From Photobacterium aquimaris (GTDB lineage: Bacteria > Pseudomonadota > Gammaproteobacteria > Enterobacterales > Vibrionaceae): a stretch of DNA of 64,000 bases. The stretch lies in assembly GCF_002954455.1 (NCBI RefSeq), contig NZ_MSCC01000001.1, forward strand, positions 509,205-573,204, in the 5' to 3' direction. The stretch's first letter is position 1; the number at the start of each line of letters is the position of its first letter. Below are positions 8,339 to 18,182 of this stretch, piece after piece. A model generated the notes under the pieces. That model ran no database searches and was not told the origin of the DNA. It worked only from the letters and a program-made list of their open reading frames with translations. The position numbers and the translations under genes were made by a program.

Positions 8339-9724
8339 ATGGGATTAAGTGCAGGTGGTTTAGCGTCTGGGTTAGATGTTGCCGGAATGACGCAACAATT
8401 AGTTGCCGCTGAGCGTGCGCCAAAAGAACAGCGGATTAAAGAACAGCAGCAAAAGCTAGAAGTTCAATTGAGCGGCTATGGGCAAATTAAATCTGCGGTT
8501 TCTGGCTTAGAAGATATGGTCAAAAAGTTTGCCGAAGATAAAGTGTTTGCTGCTCAATCGGCAACCTCATCAGAAAGTGGTTTTGTTGGTGTTGAAGCCT
8601 CTGCTGATGCACAAAATGGTAGCTATAACATTGAAGTGCTTGCGTTAGCGAAATCTCATAAAGTGATGTCAAATAACTCGTTTGACTCTGATCCCAAAGC
8701 GGAACTTGGATCGGGCACCCTAGATATTACCATTGATGGCAAAACCTTATCATTGGATATTAATAAAGAAAAAAGTAGCCTTAAAGATATCGTTAACGCG
8801 ATAAATAATGCTGAAGATAACCCTGGTGTTACCGCTACCGTTATCAATGATGATAATGGCGCTAAAATTGTTTTTTCAAGTTCTGAAACAGGCAAAGATC
8901 ATCAGATATCGATCGATGCTTCGAAGATGAGTGGCGATCTTGCTAAGTTAAGCTTTGATCCTGCCAACCCAACTGCTAATACTGAAATGGTACAAATGCA
9001 GGCGGGTGAGGATGCTCAAATACGAATAGATAACCACACTGTTATTAGTAGCGGTAGTAATAAGATTGAGAATGCGATTGAAGGCGTAACACTTGATCTG
9101 AAAAAATTGACCGACACTGATGATGTTAAACACGTCACGATTGATATTACAGATAATACCAAAGATGCAAAGTCGTCACTTGAAGGATTTATCGAAGCCT
9201 ATAACGGCTTGATTGATACAGCTAATAATCTAAGTAAATATGATGTAGAGAAGAAAACCAGTGGACCGTTAAACGGCGATAGCTTAACCCGCTCGATCAG
9301 TAGTCAAATGCGTAATTTGATGAATAAAACCATAGAGGTTGATGGTCAGAGTTATAACTTAAGTGATCTTGGAATTACCACCGATCGTTATGGCAAAGTT
9401 GAAATTGATGATGAAAAGTTTGATGAGGCATTAAAAGATAATTTTAAAGCTTTTAATGCATTTTTTCATACTGAAGATGATGGTTTTCTCGATCAAGCTG
9501 AAGATATTTTTAAATCTTTTACCAGCTCGACTGACGGTGTATTAACCAATAAAGAAAAAACCATTAAAGAGCAACAAACTCGACTTGAAGATGATATGAC
9601 CTCACTTAATGAGCGTATGAAAGCCTATGAAGAGCGTACTTATCAGCAATTTACTGCGATGGATGCTGCAATAGGAAAAATGAATAATCAACTTAATACC
9701 ATGATGAGCTTGATGGTTTTTTAA
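8339..9724 (+). CDS. fliD: Filament cap protein FliD (HAP2)
   Basis: FliD forms the cap at the tip of the growing filament under which flagellin monomers fold. Visible features are the N-terminal GLASGLDVAGMTQQLVAAER, the central FliD domain with VEALALAKSHK-like strands, and the C-terminal coiled coil ending in AAIGKMNNQLNTMMSLMVF. At 461 residues it is near the enterobacterial length. It lies in the usual flaG-fliD-flaI-fliS order. Confidence 0.93.
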   Translation: MGLSAGGLASGLDVAGMTQQLVAAERAPKEQRIKEQQQKLEVQLSGYGQIKSAVSGLEDMVKKFAEDKVFAAQSATSSESGFVGVEASADAQNGSYNIEVLALAKSHKVMSNNSFDSDPKAELGSGTLDITIDGKTLSLDINKEKSSLKDIVNAINNAEDNPGVTATVINDDNGAKIVFSSSETGKDHQISIDASKMSGDLAKLSFDPANPTANTEMVQMQAGEDAQIRIDNHTVISSGSNKIENAIEGVTLDLKKLTDTDDVKHVTIDITDNTKDAKSSLEGFIEAYNGLIDTANNLSKYDVEKKTSGPLNGDSLTRSISSQMRNLMNKTIEVDGQSYNLSDLGITTDRYGKVEIDDEKFDEALKDNFKAFNAFFHTEDDGFLDQAEDIFKSFTSSTDGVLTNKEKTIKEQQTRLEDDMTSLNERMKAYEERTYQQFTAMDAAIGKMNNQLNTMMSLMVF

Positions 9725-9736
9725 AATGGATAACCA

Positions 9737-10054
9737 ATGCAACAAGTAATCACACTAGAGCCACTAACTCAGCTTGAACACCAAATCGAGCAGTTATTGT
9801 TGGCGGAAGAGTACCCTGATGATTTTCCGCAGCAATTAGAAAACTTAGTTGCGTTGCGCCATCAACAAGTGGAGTTAGTGCTTAAACAGCCAGATTTATC
9901 ACGACCAGTATTTGATGATGTGGTAGCACGTACGCAAGCGATGAAAGGGTTATTACAACAGCATAAAGATCGTATTGGCGCGCAGTTAGTACGCTCGAAA
10001 AAAAGTCAAAAATCATTATCGCTCTACAGCAATATTCAACAACACGGACAATAA
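9737..10054 (+). CDS. flaI: FlaI, FliT-like flagellar chaperone
   Basis: This 105-residue, Gln/Leu-rich helical protein lies between fliD and fliS. In Vibrio this position holds flaI, a FliT-like export chaperone that would bind FliD. The sequence shows amphipathic helices (LTQLEHQIEQLLLAEEYP; LENLVALRHQQVELVLKQ) but no sharper motif, so the call leans on gene order. It starts 12 bases after the fliD stop. Confidence 0.75.
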   Translation: MQQVITLEPLTQLEHQIEQLLLAEEYPDDFPQQLENLVALRHQQVELVLKQPDLSRPVFDDVVARTQAMKGLLQQHKDRIGAQLVRSKKSQKSLSLYSNIQQHGQ

Positions 10055-10106
10055 CCATTAGCGTTAACGCTAGCAATAATGTTCCAGCTATTTAAAGGAT
10101 AATAAC

Positions 10107-10508
10107 ATGCGTGGTTCTCTTCAGGCATATAAGCAAGTTTCAGTGAATGCACAACTCGCCAGCGCATCCCCACACCGTATCATTCAAATGTTATACGCTG
10201 GGGCAATCGAACGTCTTATTCAGGGCAAAGCCGCGATGGAACAGGGCAATATCGCGGTTAAATGTGAGCGGTTAGCTAAAGCATTAGATATTGTATTAAG
10301 TCTGCGTGATTGCTTATCAATGGAAGACGGCGGCGACATCGCGAAAAACCTTGATGCTCTTTATGATTTTATGGGCAGCGAAATTTCACGTGCCAATGCA
10401 GAAAACGTCACTCAGCCAATTGATGATGTCATCGGTATGTTACGTGAAATAAAATCAGCATGGGATCAAATTCCAATCCAATATCACTACCTTACTGAAA
10501 CAAATTAA
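10107..10508 (+). CDS. fliS: Flagellin export chaperone FliS
   Basis: FliS binds the C-terminal helix of flagellin in the cytoplasm and prevents premature polymerisation. The family pattern is clear: AYKQVSVNAQLASASPHRII, QMLYAGAIERL, a central RLAKALDIVLSLRDCL helix and the C-terminal segment VIGMLREIKSAWDQI. It is 133 residues, the normal size. AAAGGATAA precedes the ATG. It is the last gene of the flagellin-side cluster and is followed by a hairpin. Confidence 0.93.
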   Translation: MRGSLQAYKQVSVNAQLASASPHRIIQMLYAGAIERLIQGKAAMEQGNIAVKCERLAKALDIVLSLRDCLSMEDGGDIAKNLDALYDFMGSEISRANAENVTQPIDDVIGMLREIKSAWDQIPIQYHYLTETN

Positions 10509-10518
10509 CCGTTATTGA

Positions 10519-10561
10519 TTGTCGGCAACCACAAATTTGGTTGCCGATAAGCAGTATTTTT
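10519..10561 (+). terminator. Probable terminator after fliS
   Basis: CGGCAACC (10523-10530) pairs with GGTTGCCG (10539-10546), and the flanks extend the stem with one G-U pair. A short run of five T (10557-10561) lies about ten bases further on, so termination may be moderate. The remaining gap before flrA (to 10759) holds no gene; it contains an inverted pair CATTGTAAT (10603-10611) / ATTACAATG (10666-10674) of unknown meaning and only a weak TATATT -10-like word at 10709. Confidence 0.55.
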
Positions 10562-10759
10562 ATGGTTTTTAAGCTAAAAATGGAATAAAAGCGTCTCAAT
10601 TGCATTGTAATTTGTATTGGTATCACAGCTTTTATACGTCAAATCTTGCCTTATGGTGCACATTAATTACAATGTAGCTACTATCTTCTTGATTGTTGTT
10701 CTCTTGGTTATATTGAATCTTCCGTCAAAGTGTCCTCATATAAAGGCAATATCCATTTT

Positions 10760-12205
10760 ATGCTCGGTTTAGTAAATACGCTTGTTATTGATGACGATTC
10801 ACAGCAACGTCATGATTTAGGTGTCATCCTTAATTTTATGGGTGAGCATCATAGTGCGCTATCATCACAAGATCTTACCGTGTCATTATGGGAGCAGTCA
10901 TGGAGTGTTTGCTTATTAGGCACGATCACCAATGCTAAGCGCTTAAATAGTATTATCAATATGCTGAAAATGTACCCACAGATCCCTGTGGTTGCTTTAG
11001 CAAATCATCATCAAGCATTGGTTGAGTTACCTAATTATATTGGTGATCTAAAACTCCCGTTACATTACAACCAATTAGCTGATGCCTTTCGTCATTGCCA
11101 AGAATATTTAGGCAAACGTACTCATCAAGTGCCGTCTTTAGGGCGTAAGAACATGCTGTTTAGAAGCATGGTCGGTCGCAGTGAAGCCATCAGTGATATT
11201 CGTCGGTTGGTTGAACAAGTGGCAGCTTGTGATGCTAGTGTGTTGATTTTAGGTGAATCCGGTACTGGTAAAGAGGTGGTTGCGCGTAATGTGCACTATC
11301 ACTCAGAGCGTGGCAAAGGCCCATTTGTGCCGGTTAACTGTGGTGCCATTCCTGCAGATTTACTTGAAAGTGAATTATTTGGTCATGAAAAAGGTGCCTT
11401 TACTGGCGCAATTTCAACCCGTAAAGGGCGATTTGAGTTGGCTGAAGGTGGCACTTTATTCTTAGACGAGATTGGTGATATGCCAATGTCGATGCAGGTT
11501 AAATTATTACGGGTGTTACAAGAGCGTAGTTTTGAACGTGTTGGTGGCAATCAAACCATTAAGGCTAATGTCCGTATTGTGGCAGCAACCCATCGTGATC
11601 TGGATAAAATGATCGCTGATAGAAGCTTCCGCGAAGATTTATACTACCGCTTAAATGTGTTCCCAATTGATATGCCAGCGCTGCGGGATCGAATTGAAGA
11701 CATTCCGTTACTATTGCAAGAGCTACTAACGCGTATGGAAGCTGAAGGCGCAAAACGGATTCATTTTACCCCTCGCGCAATTGCATCATTAATGCTGCAT
11801 GATTGGCCGGGAAATATTCGAGAACTTGCTAATCTCGTGGAACGATTAACGATTCTTTATCCTGGCGAAATGGTGGATGTTAACCATTTACCAGTGAAAT
11901 ACCGTTATGGTCATTTACCTGATTTTGTGCCTGAGTTAAATACTACCTCGATTGAAGAACAAGAACAGCAAGCATTAGCTGACATGTTTGCTTCAGAAGA
12001 GACTGATACCACATCTTTAGGTAATGACTTACCACCAGAAGGGCTAAACCTTAAAGAAATGCTGGCAGAGCTAGAGGTTGAAATGATCCGCCAAGCTTTG
12101 GATGCTCAGTCGAGTGTGGTAGCGCGCGCTGCGGATATGTTAGGGATGCGTCGTACTACGCTAGTTGAAAAAATGCGTAAATACGGATTGTCTAAAGACA
12201 GCTAA
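10760..12205 (+). CDS. flrA: FlrA, master sigma-54-dependent flagellar activator
   Basis: FlrA starts the polar flagellar cascade by activating sigma-54 promoters of class II genes; it belongs to the FleQ/FlrA family, which binds cyclic di-GMP. The N-terminus is a degenerate receiver ([20 protein letters not shown]) without the full phosphoacceptor set. The AAA+ domain has Walker [20 protein letters not shown] (sigma-54 contact), and the LDEIGDMP Walker B region. A Fis-type helix-turn-helix ends the protein ([20 protein letters not shown]). A GTG at 10730 is an alternative start; I prefer ATG 10760 because AAAGG lies upstream of it, though at 13 bases the spacing is long. Confidence 0.93.
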   Translation: MLGLVNTLVIDDDSQQRHDLGVILNFMGEHHSALSSQDLTVSLWEQSWSVCLLGTITNAKRLNSIINMLKMYPQIPVVALANHHQALVELPNYIGDLKLPLHYNQLADAFRHCQEYLGKRTHQVPSLGRKNMLFRSMVGRSEAISDIRRLVEQVAACDASVLILGESGTGKEVVARNVHYHSERGKGPFVPVNCGAIPADLLESELFGHEKGAFTGAISTRKGRFELAEGGTLFLDEIGDMPMSMQVKLLRVLQERSFERVGGNQTIKANVRIVAATHRDLDKMIADRSFREDLYYRLNVFPIDMPALRDRIEDIPLLLQELLTRMEAEGAKRIHFTPRAIASLMLHDWPGNIRELANLVERLTILYPGEMVDVNHLPVKYRYGHLPDFVPELNTTSIEEQEQQALADMFASEETDTTSLGNDLPPEGLNLKEMLAELEVEMIRQALDAQSSVVARAADMLGMRRTTLVEKMRKYGLSKDS

Positions 12206-12236
12206 TTCATACTAACAATTGTTGTAAAACAATTTG

Positions 12237-12274
12237 AAAAAAGCCACCGCCAGTAATTTGGCGGTGGCTTTTTT
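12237..12274 (+). terminator. Intrinsic terminator after flrA
   Basis: AAAAAAGCCACCGCC pairs with GGCGGTGGCTTTTTT around an eight-base loop (stem GC core 12243-12251 and 12260-12268, six T at 12269-12274). It separates flrA from the independently controlled flrBC genes. Confidence 0.92.
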
Positions 12275-12407
12275 ATGTATTCTATACATCGAGCGGTGTC
12301 AAAAATAGTTACAAAATATAGCTAGCAACGATATTTCACTAATAGAGGCGAGCATAAATTGAACACTATGGTTAAACAATATTAATCACAGCGATTAAAT
12401 AGCGACG

Positions 12408-12427
12408 AGTGTCATAAAAGTGACACT
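12408..12427 (+). promoter_or_regulatory. FleQ/FlrA-type palindrome upstream of flrB
   Basis: AGTGTCA (12408-12414) and TGACACT (12421-12427) form a perfect seven-base inverted pair around TAAAAG. The inner GTCA-N6-TGAC matches the layout of the FleQ consensus GTCAATAAATTGAC. It lies about 50 bases upstream of the -24 element of the flrB promoter, a usual place for an activator. The remaining gap sequence (12275-12529) holds no other gene. Confidence 0.55.
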
Positions 12428-12477
12428 GTTTTGAATGCGAGTTTTTTATTAAGTTACTGATACTTAATGGTTAATAA

Positions 12478-12494
12478 TGGTATGTAACTTGCAT
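12478..12494 (+). promoter_or_regulatory. Sigma-54 promoter of flrBC
   Basis: TGGTATGTAACTTGCAT has GG at 12479-12480 and GC at 12491-12492 with exact sigma-54 spacing and a TTGCAT -12 box. It lies 36 bases before flrB. Vibrio flrBC is known to be activated by FlrA with sigma-54. Confidence 0.8.
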
Positions 12495-12529
12495 TTAGTT
12501 GCTGGTGTGGTGTTTGTTTTAGGGTAATC

Positions 12530-13552
12530 ATGAGTGACTCATCGGTAGCAGTATTGGCGTTGAACCAACAAGTTGAGCGTTATCAGCAAGTATTACAAGT
12601 GATGCCTGTTGCGGTGATTTTGTTGGATGAAAAAGGACTGATCACTGAAGCCAATCAAGAAGCATTGCGGTTGTTAGGTGAGCCGTTAATAGGCCAACGC
12701 TGGGGAGAAATTATTCAACGTAGTTTCGCACCTCAAGATGATGATGGTCATGAGGTTTCATTGCGCAGTGGGCGTAAAGTCAAGCTTGCTATTTCAGCGT
12801 CAGCGGCAGGGCAGCTTATCGTGATCACTGATCTAACCGAAACTCGGCAGTTACAGTCACGGTTAAGTGAAATGCAGCGCTTATCATCATTAGGGCGAAT
12901 GGTGGCGTCATTGGCGCATCAAGTTCGAACGCCGCTTGCCAGCGCATTATTATATGCAGAAAATCTAGCGTCATCAGGGCTAACGGCAATCACCCGTAAC
13001 CGTTTTCAAACGAAGTTGGTTGATCGCCTCTACGATCTTGAAAAACAAGTTAATGACATGCTGCTATTTGCTAAAGGTGGTGATAATAAAGTAGTGAGTG
13101 AGTTTAATGTCGAAAGTTTACTCAACCGTTTAGAAACCCTCATTGAAACTCAGTTAATGAGTGAGGATGTTGACTTTAGTATTGATTGTGACGATGAAAC
13201 ATTATTGCTGTTAGGTAATGAAAATGCGTTAGCCAGTGCGGTGGGAAATTTGATCACCAATGCGATTCAAATGTCAGGCAAAGGCTGCCGAGTTGCAGTG
13301 CGTTGCCAGCAACAAGGGCAAATGCTCTTGCTCAGTGTTAGCGATAATGGCCCAGGTATTGCGGTGGAAGATCATCAAAAAGTGTTAGAGCCTTTTTACA
13401 CCACTCGTCAACAAGGTACTGGATTAGGTTTAGCTGTGGTGAAAATGGTAGTCGCTGCGCATAAAGGCAGTTTGGAATTACAGTCACAGCTTGGTCATGG
13501 GGCAACCTTTACTTTGCAGCTACCACTCGCTGTATCACTGCAAGCAGCATAA
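12530..13552 (+). CDS. flrB: FlrB sensor histidine kinase
   Basis: FlrB phosphorylates FlrC to switch on class III flagellar genes. A PAS-like domain covers about residues 18-90 (VMPVAVILLDEKGLITEANQ). The H-box LSSLGRMVASLAHQVRTPL has the phosphoacceptor His130. The ATPase domain has N-box NLITNAIQMS, DNGPGI, and the G-box TGLGLAVVKM. There is no transmembrane segment, so it is a soluble kinase, as expected of FlrB. It is 340 residues and followed by flrC after 29 bases. Confidence 0.93.
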   Translation: MSDSSVAVLALNQQVERYQQVLQVMPVAVILLDEKGLITEANQEALRLLGEPLIGQRWGEIIQRSFAPQDDDGHEVSLRSGRKVKLAISASAAGQLIVITDLTETRQLQSRLSEMQRLSSLGRMVASLAHQVRTPLASALLYAENLASSGLTAITRNRFQTKLVDRLYDLEKQVNDMLLFAKGGDNKVVSEFNVESLLNRLETLIETQLMSEDVDFSIDCDDETLLLLGNENALASAVGNLITNAIQMSGKGCRVAVRCQQQGQMLLLSVSDNGPGIAVEDHQKVLEPFYTTRQQGTGLGLAVVKMVVAAHKGSLELQSQLGHGATFTLQLPLAVSLQAA

Positions 13553-13581
13553 CGATTCAAGTTTACTATGGAGAGTACAAC

Positions 13582-14952
13582 ATGACTCAAACACGAGTAT
13601 TAATCGTCGAAGATGACACCGGTTTGCGTGAAGCGTTAGTCGATACTCTGGCATTAGCGGGTTATCAATGGCTAGAAGCGGAAAGCGCAGAGCAGGCATT
13701 AGTGCTACTGAAATCAGAGCCGATTGATATTGTGGTGTCTGATGTTCAAATGGCAGGAATGGACGGCTTAGCTTTACTGCGCAGCATCAAGCTGCAATGG
13801 CCGAAAATGCCAGTGCTATTGATGACAGCTTACGCCAATATTGAAGATGCGGTTGCTGCCATGAAAGAAGGTGCGATTGATTACATGTCGAAGCCGTTTG
13901 CACCGCAAGTACTGCTTAATATGGTTGGCCGCTATGCGCCGGTTAAACACCATTTGACCGATACCGTAGTGGCTGATCCTAAAAGTTTGCATTTATTGGC
14001 GATGGCAGAAAAAGTCGCTAAAACCGATGCCAGTGTGATGGTATTAGGTCCAAGTGGTTCAGGTAAAGAAGTGCTCTCGCGTTATATTCATCAGCATTCA
14101 TTACGCAGTGATGGTCCTTTTGTGGCAATTAACTGTGCTGCCATTCCTGAGAATATGCTGGAAGCGATGTTGTTTGGCTATGAAAAAGGCGCGTTTACAG
14201 GCGCGGTGCAGGCGTGTTCAGGAAAATTTGAACAAGCGCAAAATGGCACTATTTTACTGGATGAAATCAGTGAAATGGACATTAACTTGCAGGCTAAATT
14301 ATTGCGAGTATTACAAGAGCGTGAAGTTGAACGCTTAGGTGGTCGTAAAAGCATTAAATTAAATGTACGCATTATAGCGACCAGTAATCGGGATTTAAAA
14401 AGCCATGTTACCGCGGGCCATTTTCGTGAAGATTTATATTACCGCTTAAATGTTTTTCCAATCACTTGGCCAGCATTAGCTGAACGCAGCGGCGATATTT
14501 TGCCATTGGCGCAATTATTTCTTCAGCGTCATGCCAGCCAACAAGGGCTTGCCGTGCCAACGCTGAGCGACTGTGCGCAGCACAAATTATTACAATATTC
14601 ATGGCCAGGAAATGTCCGTGAGCTTGATAACGTGATTCAACGCGCGTTAATCATTCACGATAACCTTATGATAAATGAACAACATATTCTAATAGAAGGA
14701 CTTGATTGGTTACAGATGGCTGATTGTTCAACCGCGGCTAACACCGCTGCGGCAACTGCTATATCGCCAGCTACTGCGACCGAGAGTTTAGGTAATGAAT
14801 TACGTGGCCAAGAGTTCAGCATTATTCTTGATACCTTAGTTGCCTGCCAAGGTAATCGTAAACATATGGCTGATAAATTAGGTATTAGCCCACGAACGTT
14901 ACGCTATAAGTTAGCTAAAATGCGCGATGCAGGAATTCAGTTACCTGCGTAA
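13582..14952 (+). CDS. flrC: FlrC response regulator, sigma-54 activator of class III genes
   Basis: The receiver domain (residues about 5-120) has DD at 11-12, phosphoacceptor Asp54 in VVSDVQMAGMDG and Lys in YMSKPF. The AAA+ domain has Walker A GPSGSGKEV, the [10 protein letters not shown] loop and LLDEISEMD. The Fis-like helix-turn-helix is at the end (KHMADKLGISPRTLRYKLAK). It acts with sigma-54 on rod, hook and junction genes. The ribosome site is GGAGAG, 12 bases before the ATG. At 456 residues its length is normal. Confidence 0.94.
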   Translation: MTQTRVLIVEDDTGLREALVDTLALAGYQWLEAESAEQALVLLKSEPIDIVVSDVQMAGMDGLALLRSIKLQWPKMPVLLMTAYANIEDAVAAMKEGAIDYMSKPFAPQVLLNMVGRYAPVKHHLTDTVVADPKSLHLLAMAEKVAKTDASVMVLGPSGSGKEVLSRYIHQHSLRSDGPFVAINCAAIPENMLEAMLFGYEKGAFTGAVQACSGKFEQAQNGTILLDEISEMDINLQAKLLRVLQEREVERLGGRKSIKLNVRIIATSNRDLKSHVTAGHFREDLYYRLNVFPITWPALAERSGDILPLAQLFLQRHASQQGLAVPTLSDCAQHKLLQYSWPGNVRELDNVIQRALIIHDNLMINEQHILIEGLDWLQMADCSTAANTAAATAISPATATESLGNELRGQEFSIILDTLVACQGNRKHMADKLGISPRTLRYKLAKMRDAGIQLPA

Positions 14953-15013
14953 ACCGATTGATATTTTATCCGCTGCTTAGTGGTAGCAGTAAATAACCCA
15001 GTGAGACTATGCA

Positions 15014-15325
15014 ATGAAAGTTAATGGATTAGCGACTGAAATGCAGACCATGCGTTTAGAAGCACAAAATACTATTCGTCCGCCAACAGGCCAGCAAGTA
15101 AGTGCTGATTTTGGCAATTTACTTAACGATGCCATTAAGTCAGTAAATACCCTACAAGGTCAATCAAGTGATTTAGCCACCCGTTTTGATCAAGGTGATC
15201 GAAGTGTGTCGTTATCGGATGTGATGATTGCACGTAATAAATCCAGTGTAGCGTTTGAAGCGACAGTGCAAGTGCGTAATAAAATGGTTCAAGCCTACAA
15301 AGAATTAATGAATATGCCGGTATAA
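15014..15325 (+). CDS. fliE: Hook-basal body protein FliE
   Basis: FliE joins the MS ring to the rod. The 103-residue product has the FliE core: FGNLLNDAIKSVNTLQGQSS, then FDQGDRSVSLSDVMIARNKS and the C-terminal VRNKMVQAYKELMNMPV. It leads the fliEFGHIJ block. I saw no sigma-54 element with correct spacing in the 61 bases before it, so it may be read from flrBC or from a promoter inside flrC. Confidence 0.92.
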   Translation: MKVNGLATEMQTMRLEAQNTIRPPTGQQVSADFGNLLNDAIKSVNTLQGQSSDLATRFDQGDRSVSLSDVMIARNKSSVAFEATVQVRNKMVQAYKELMNMPV

Positions 15326-15386
15326 ATACCGTGGTTATTGTGGATGTGATAACGCATCATTTGATGATATGTGTGAGTAATAAATA

Positions 15387-17129
15387 GTGTCAGATCAAAC
15401 TGTTAATCAACAAGTTGCGGTTGCAAATAATAATACCTCGCCGGTGTTACGTGATGCCTCTCAAGATCCGGATCTTGCCGAGAAAAAAGCATCACGTACC
15501 GACAGTATTTTAGGCAACCTTGATCTGTTACGGCAGGTAATTTTAGTGTTATCGGTTGCCATCTGTGTCGCGTTAATTGTGATGGTGGTGGTATGGATAA
15601 AAGAACCTGAAATGCGGCCTCTCGGTAGCTATGAAACCGAAGAATTAATTCCTATCTTAGATCACTTCGATCAAAAGAAAATTGATTACCAACTCGATGG
15701 CAACACTATTCGTGTTCCTGCCGATAAATACAGCAGCATAAAATTAGACTTAACCCGCAGTGGTTTAAACAGTCGCACTGCTGAAGGCGATGATATTTTA
15801 TTGCAAGATATGGGATTTGGCGTATCACAACGGCTTGAAAATGAACGCTTAAAATTAAGCCGTGAACGCCAATTAGCACGTGCGATTGAACAAATTAGCC
15901 AAGTGCGTAAGGCACAAGTGTTATTAGCCATGCCCAAGCAAAGTGTGTTTGTGCGCCATAATCAAGACGCGACCGCGACAGTTTTTCTAACCTTAGCCTC
16001 AGGCAGTGCGTTGGGTCAGCAAGAAGTGGATTCAATTGTTGATATGGTTGCAACGGCAGTGCCGGGATTACGTCCGACACGGGTCACTGTGACCGATCAA
16101 CATGGGCGCTTATTAAGTTCGGGTACCGAAGATCCTGGTTCAAGCGCGAAACGTAAAGAATATGAATTAGAACGTAAGCAAGAACAATCATTACGTGAAA
16201 AGATTGATGCGATTTTAATGCCGGTTTTAGGCTTAGGAAATTATACCTCGCAAGTTGATATTGCGATGGATTTCTCGGCCTTAGAAGAAACCCATAAACG
16301 TTATAACCCTGCTACAGCAGCAACACGAAGTGAGTTTACCCGTGAAGATAGCAATGGTGGTCAAGTGGTGGCGGGTATTCCAGGGGCATTAAGCAATCAG
16401 CCGCCTGTTAGTAGTTCTATTCCTGAAAATATCAAAGATATGCAGGCGGGAACGAGCAGCGGTAATGGCCGTATGCACCGTGAATCGACGCGTAATTATG
16501 AGTTAGATACCACCATTAGCCATAAGCGTGCGCAAACAGGAGTGATTGATCGCCAAACGGTTTCAGTGGCAATTGACTATAAAACCATTGTCGATCCTAA
16601 AACCGGTGACATTACGCGCGTGCCAGTCTCGGAAGCTGAAATTGTTAAAATTCGCCGCTTACTAATGGGAGGGATTGGTTTTTCAGCAGAACGTGGCGAT
16701 TTATTAGAAGTATTATCAGTGCCATTTGCGTTACCAGAAGAGCAATTATTAGCTGAGGTGCCAATTTGGGAAAATCCTAACTTTAGCAGTTGGGTGCGAT
16801 GGTTAGCGGCGGCATTAGTGATCGTTGTCATTGTGATAGTACTGGTGCGTCCGGCAATGAAGAAGCTGCTCTATCCAAATCAAACCGCAGACGGTACACC
16901 GTTAGATGAAAATGGTATGCCAATACTGACTCACAGTAGCAGCGATGGTACTGATTTGATTGGCGGTGATGTCGATGGTCATGAAAGTTTTGAATTAAGT
17001 AGCAGTAGTTTAGATCTACCTAATTTACATAAAGATGAAGATTTACTTAAAGCAGTGCGAGCATTGGTTGCCAATGAACCGGATCTTGCTGCCCAAGTAG
17101 TGAAAAGCTGGATGAATGAAGATGGCTAA
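15387..17129 (+). CDS. fliF: MS-ring protein FliF
   Basis: FliF builds the MS ring in the inner membrane. Two membrane segments frame a large periplasmic part: one near residues 48-70 (VILVLSVAICVALIVMVVVW) and one near 470-487 (WLAAALVIVVIVIVLVRP). The ring-building motifs lie between (GDDILLQDMGFGVSQRLENE). The C-terminal tail (LLKAVRALVANEPDLAAQVV) is the FliG-binding segment. It is 580 residues, starts at GTG 15387 and overlaps fliG by 14 bases, which suggests translational coupling. Confidence 0.95.
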   Translation: MSDQTVNQQVAVANNNTSPVLRDASQDPDLAEKKASRTDSILGNLDLLRQVILVLSVAICVALIVMVVVWIKEPEMRPLGSYETEELIPILDHFDQKKIDYQLDGNTIRVPADKYSSIKLDLTRSGLNSRTAEGDDILLQDMGFGVSQRLENERLKLSRERQLARAIEQISQVRKAQVLLAMPKQSVFVRHNQDATATVFLTLASGSALGQQEVDSIVDMVATAVPGLRPTRVTVTDQHGRLLSSGTEDPGSSAKRKEYELERKQEQSLREKIDAILMPVLGLGNYTSQVDIAMDFSALEETHKRYNPATAATRSEFTREDSNGGQVVAGIPGALSNQPPVSSSIPENIKDMQAGTSSGNGRMHRESTRNYELDTTISHKRAQTGVIDRQTVSVAIDYKTIVDPKTGDITRVPVSEAEIVKIRRLLMGGIGFSAERGDLLEVLSVPFALPEEQLLAEVPIWENPNFSSWVRWLAAALVIVVIVIVLVRPAMKKLLYPNQTADGTPLDENGMPILTHSSSDGTDLIGGDVDGHESFELSSSSLDLPNLHKDEDLLKAVRALVANEPDLAAQVVKSWMNEDG

Positions 17130-18162
17130 TGACGTAGCAACAGTTGACAATAAATTTGATATTAAAAGCCTTAATGGCGCTGAAAAAGCCGCGATTTTAC
17201 TATTAAGTCTTAATGAACAAGATGCAGCCAGTATTATTCGTCATCTCGACCCAAAGCAAGTGCAGCGGGTCGGCGGCACTATGGCAAGCATGAAAAACTT
17301 AAATCAAGACAAAGTATCTAGTGTTCATCGATTATTTTTAGAAGAGATTCAAAAATACACCAGCATTGGTATGGGCAGTGAAGATTTTGTGCGTAATGCG
17401 TTAGTAGCAGCATTAGGCGAAGACAAAGCCAATAACTTAGTTGATCAAATTTTAATGGGCAGTGGCTCGCGTGGACTTGATTCTCTGAAATGGATGGATC
17501 CACGCCAAGTCGCCAGCATTATTCTTAATGAGCACCCACAAATTCAAACCATTGTTTTATCGTATTTAGAGCCGGAACAATCGGCTGAAATTTTATCGCA
17601 ATTTCCTGAGCGAGTGCGGTTAGATTTGATGATGCGTATTGCTAACTTAGAAGAAGTACAGCCTGCGGCATTGCATGAATTAAACGATATCATGGAAAAA
17701 CAATTTGCAGGTCAAGCTGGTGCGCAAGCGGCTAAGATTGGTGGTCTTAAAGCGGCGGCTGAGATCATGAACTACCTTGATAATAACGTTGAAGGGTTGT
17801 TGATGGATCAAATTCGCGAAAACGATGAAGAGACAGCTACTCAAATTCAAGATCTGATGTTTGTATTTGATAATTTGATTGAAGTTGATGATCGCGGTAT
17901 TCAAATTTTGTTACGTGATGTACCACAAGATTTACTACAAAAAGCCCTTAAAGGTGCTGATGACATGTTGCGTGATAAGTTTTATAGCAATATGTCTAAG
18001 CGTGCCGGTGAAATGCTGCAAGAAGATTTAGAAGCGATGGGACCAATTCGAGTCGCGGATGTTGAAGCGGCGCAGAAAGAAATTTTATCTATCGCACGTC
18101 GATTATCTGATTTAGGCGAAATTGTATTAACAGGTAATGGCGGTACTGATGAGTTCTTATAA
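17116..18162 (+). CDS. fliG: Motor switch protein FliG
   Basis: FliG is the rotor component that contacts the stator and links FliF to FliM. The N-terminal domain begins NGAEKAAILLLSLNEQDAA; the middle domain includes an EHPQ motif (ILNEHPQIQTIVLSYLEPEQ); the C-terminal domain has the charged torque helix (FVFDNLIEVDDRGIQILLRD). It is 348 residues. The ATG at 17116 overlaps the fliF end; ATG 17122 is a second possible start. Confidence 0.96.
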   Translation: MKMANDVATVDNKFDIKSLNGAEKAAILLLSLNEQDAASIIRHLDPKQVQRVGGTMASMKNLNQDKVSSVHRLFLEEIQKYTSIGMGSEDFVRNALVAALGEDKANNLVDQILMGSGSRGLDSLKWMDPRQVASIILNEHPQIQTIVLSYLEPEQSAEILSQFPERVRLDLMMRIANLEEVQPAALHELNDIMEKQFAGQAGAQAAKIGGLKAAAEIMNYLDNNVEGLLMDQIRENDEETATQIQDLMFVFDNLIEVDDRGIQILLRDVPQDLLQKALKGADDMLRDKFYSNMSKRAGEMLQEDLEAMGPIRVADVEAAQKEILSIARRLSDLGEIVLTGNGGTDEFL

Positions 18163-18182
18163 GAAGATGATTAACGCTGTGG

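Noticed and set aside
15326..15386. Search for a promoter or terminator between fliE and fliF
   Set aside because: No stem-loop with T-run and no GG-N10-GC element was found; the two genes are most simply one transcript.
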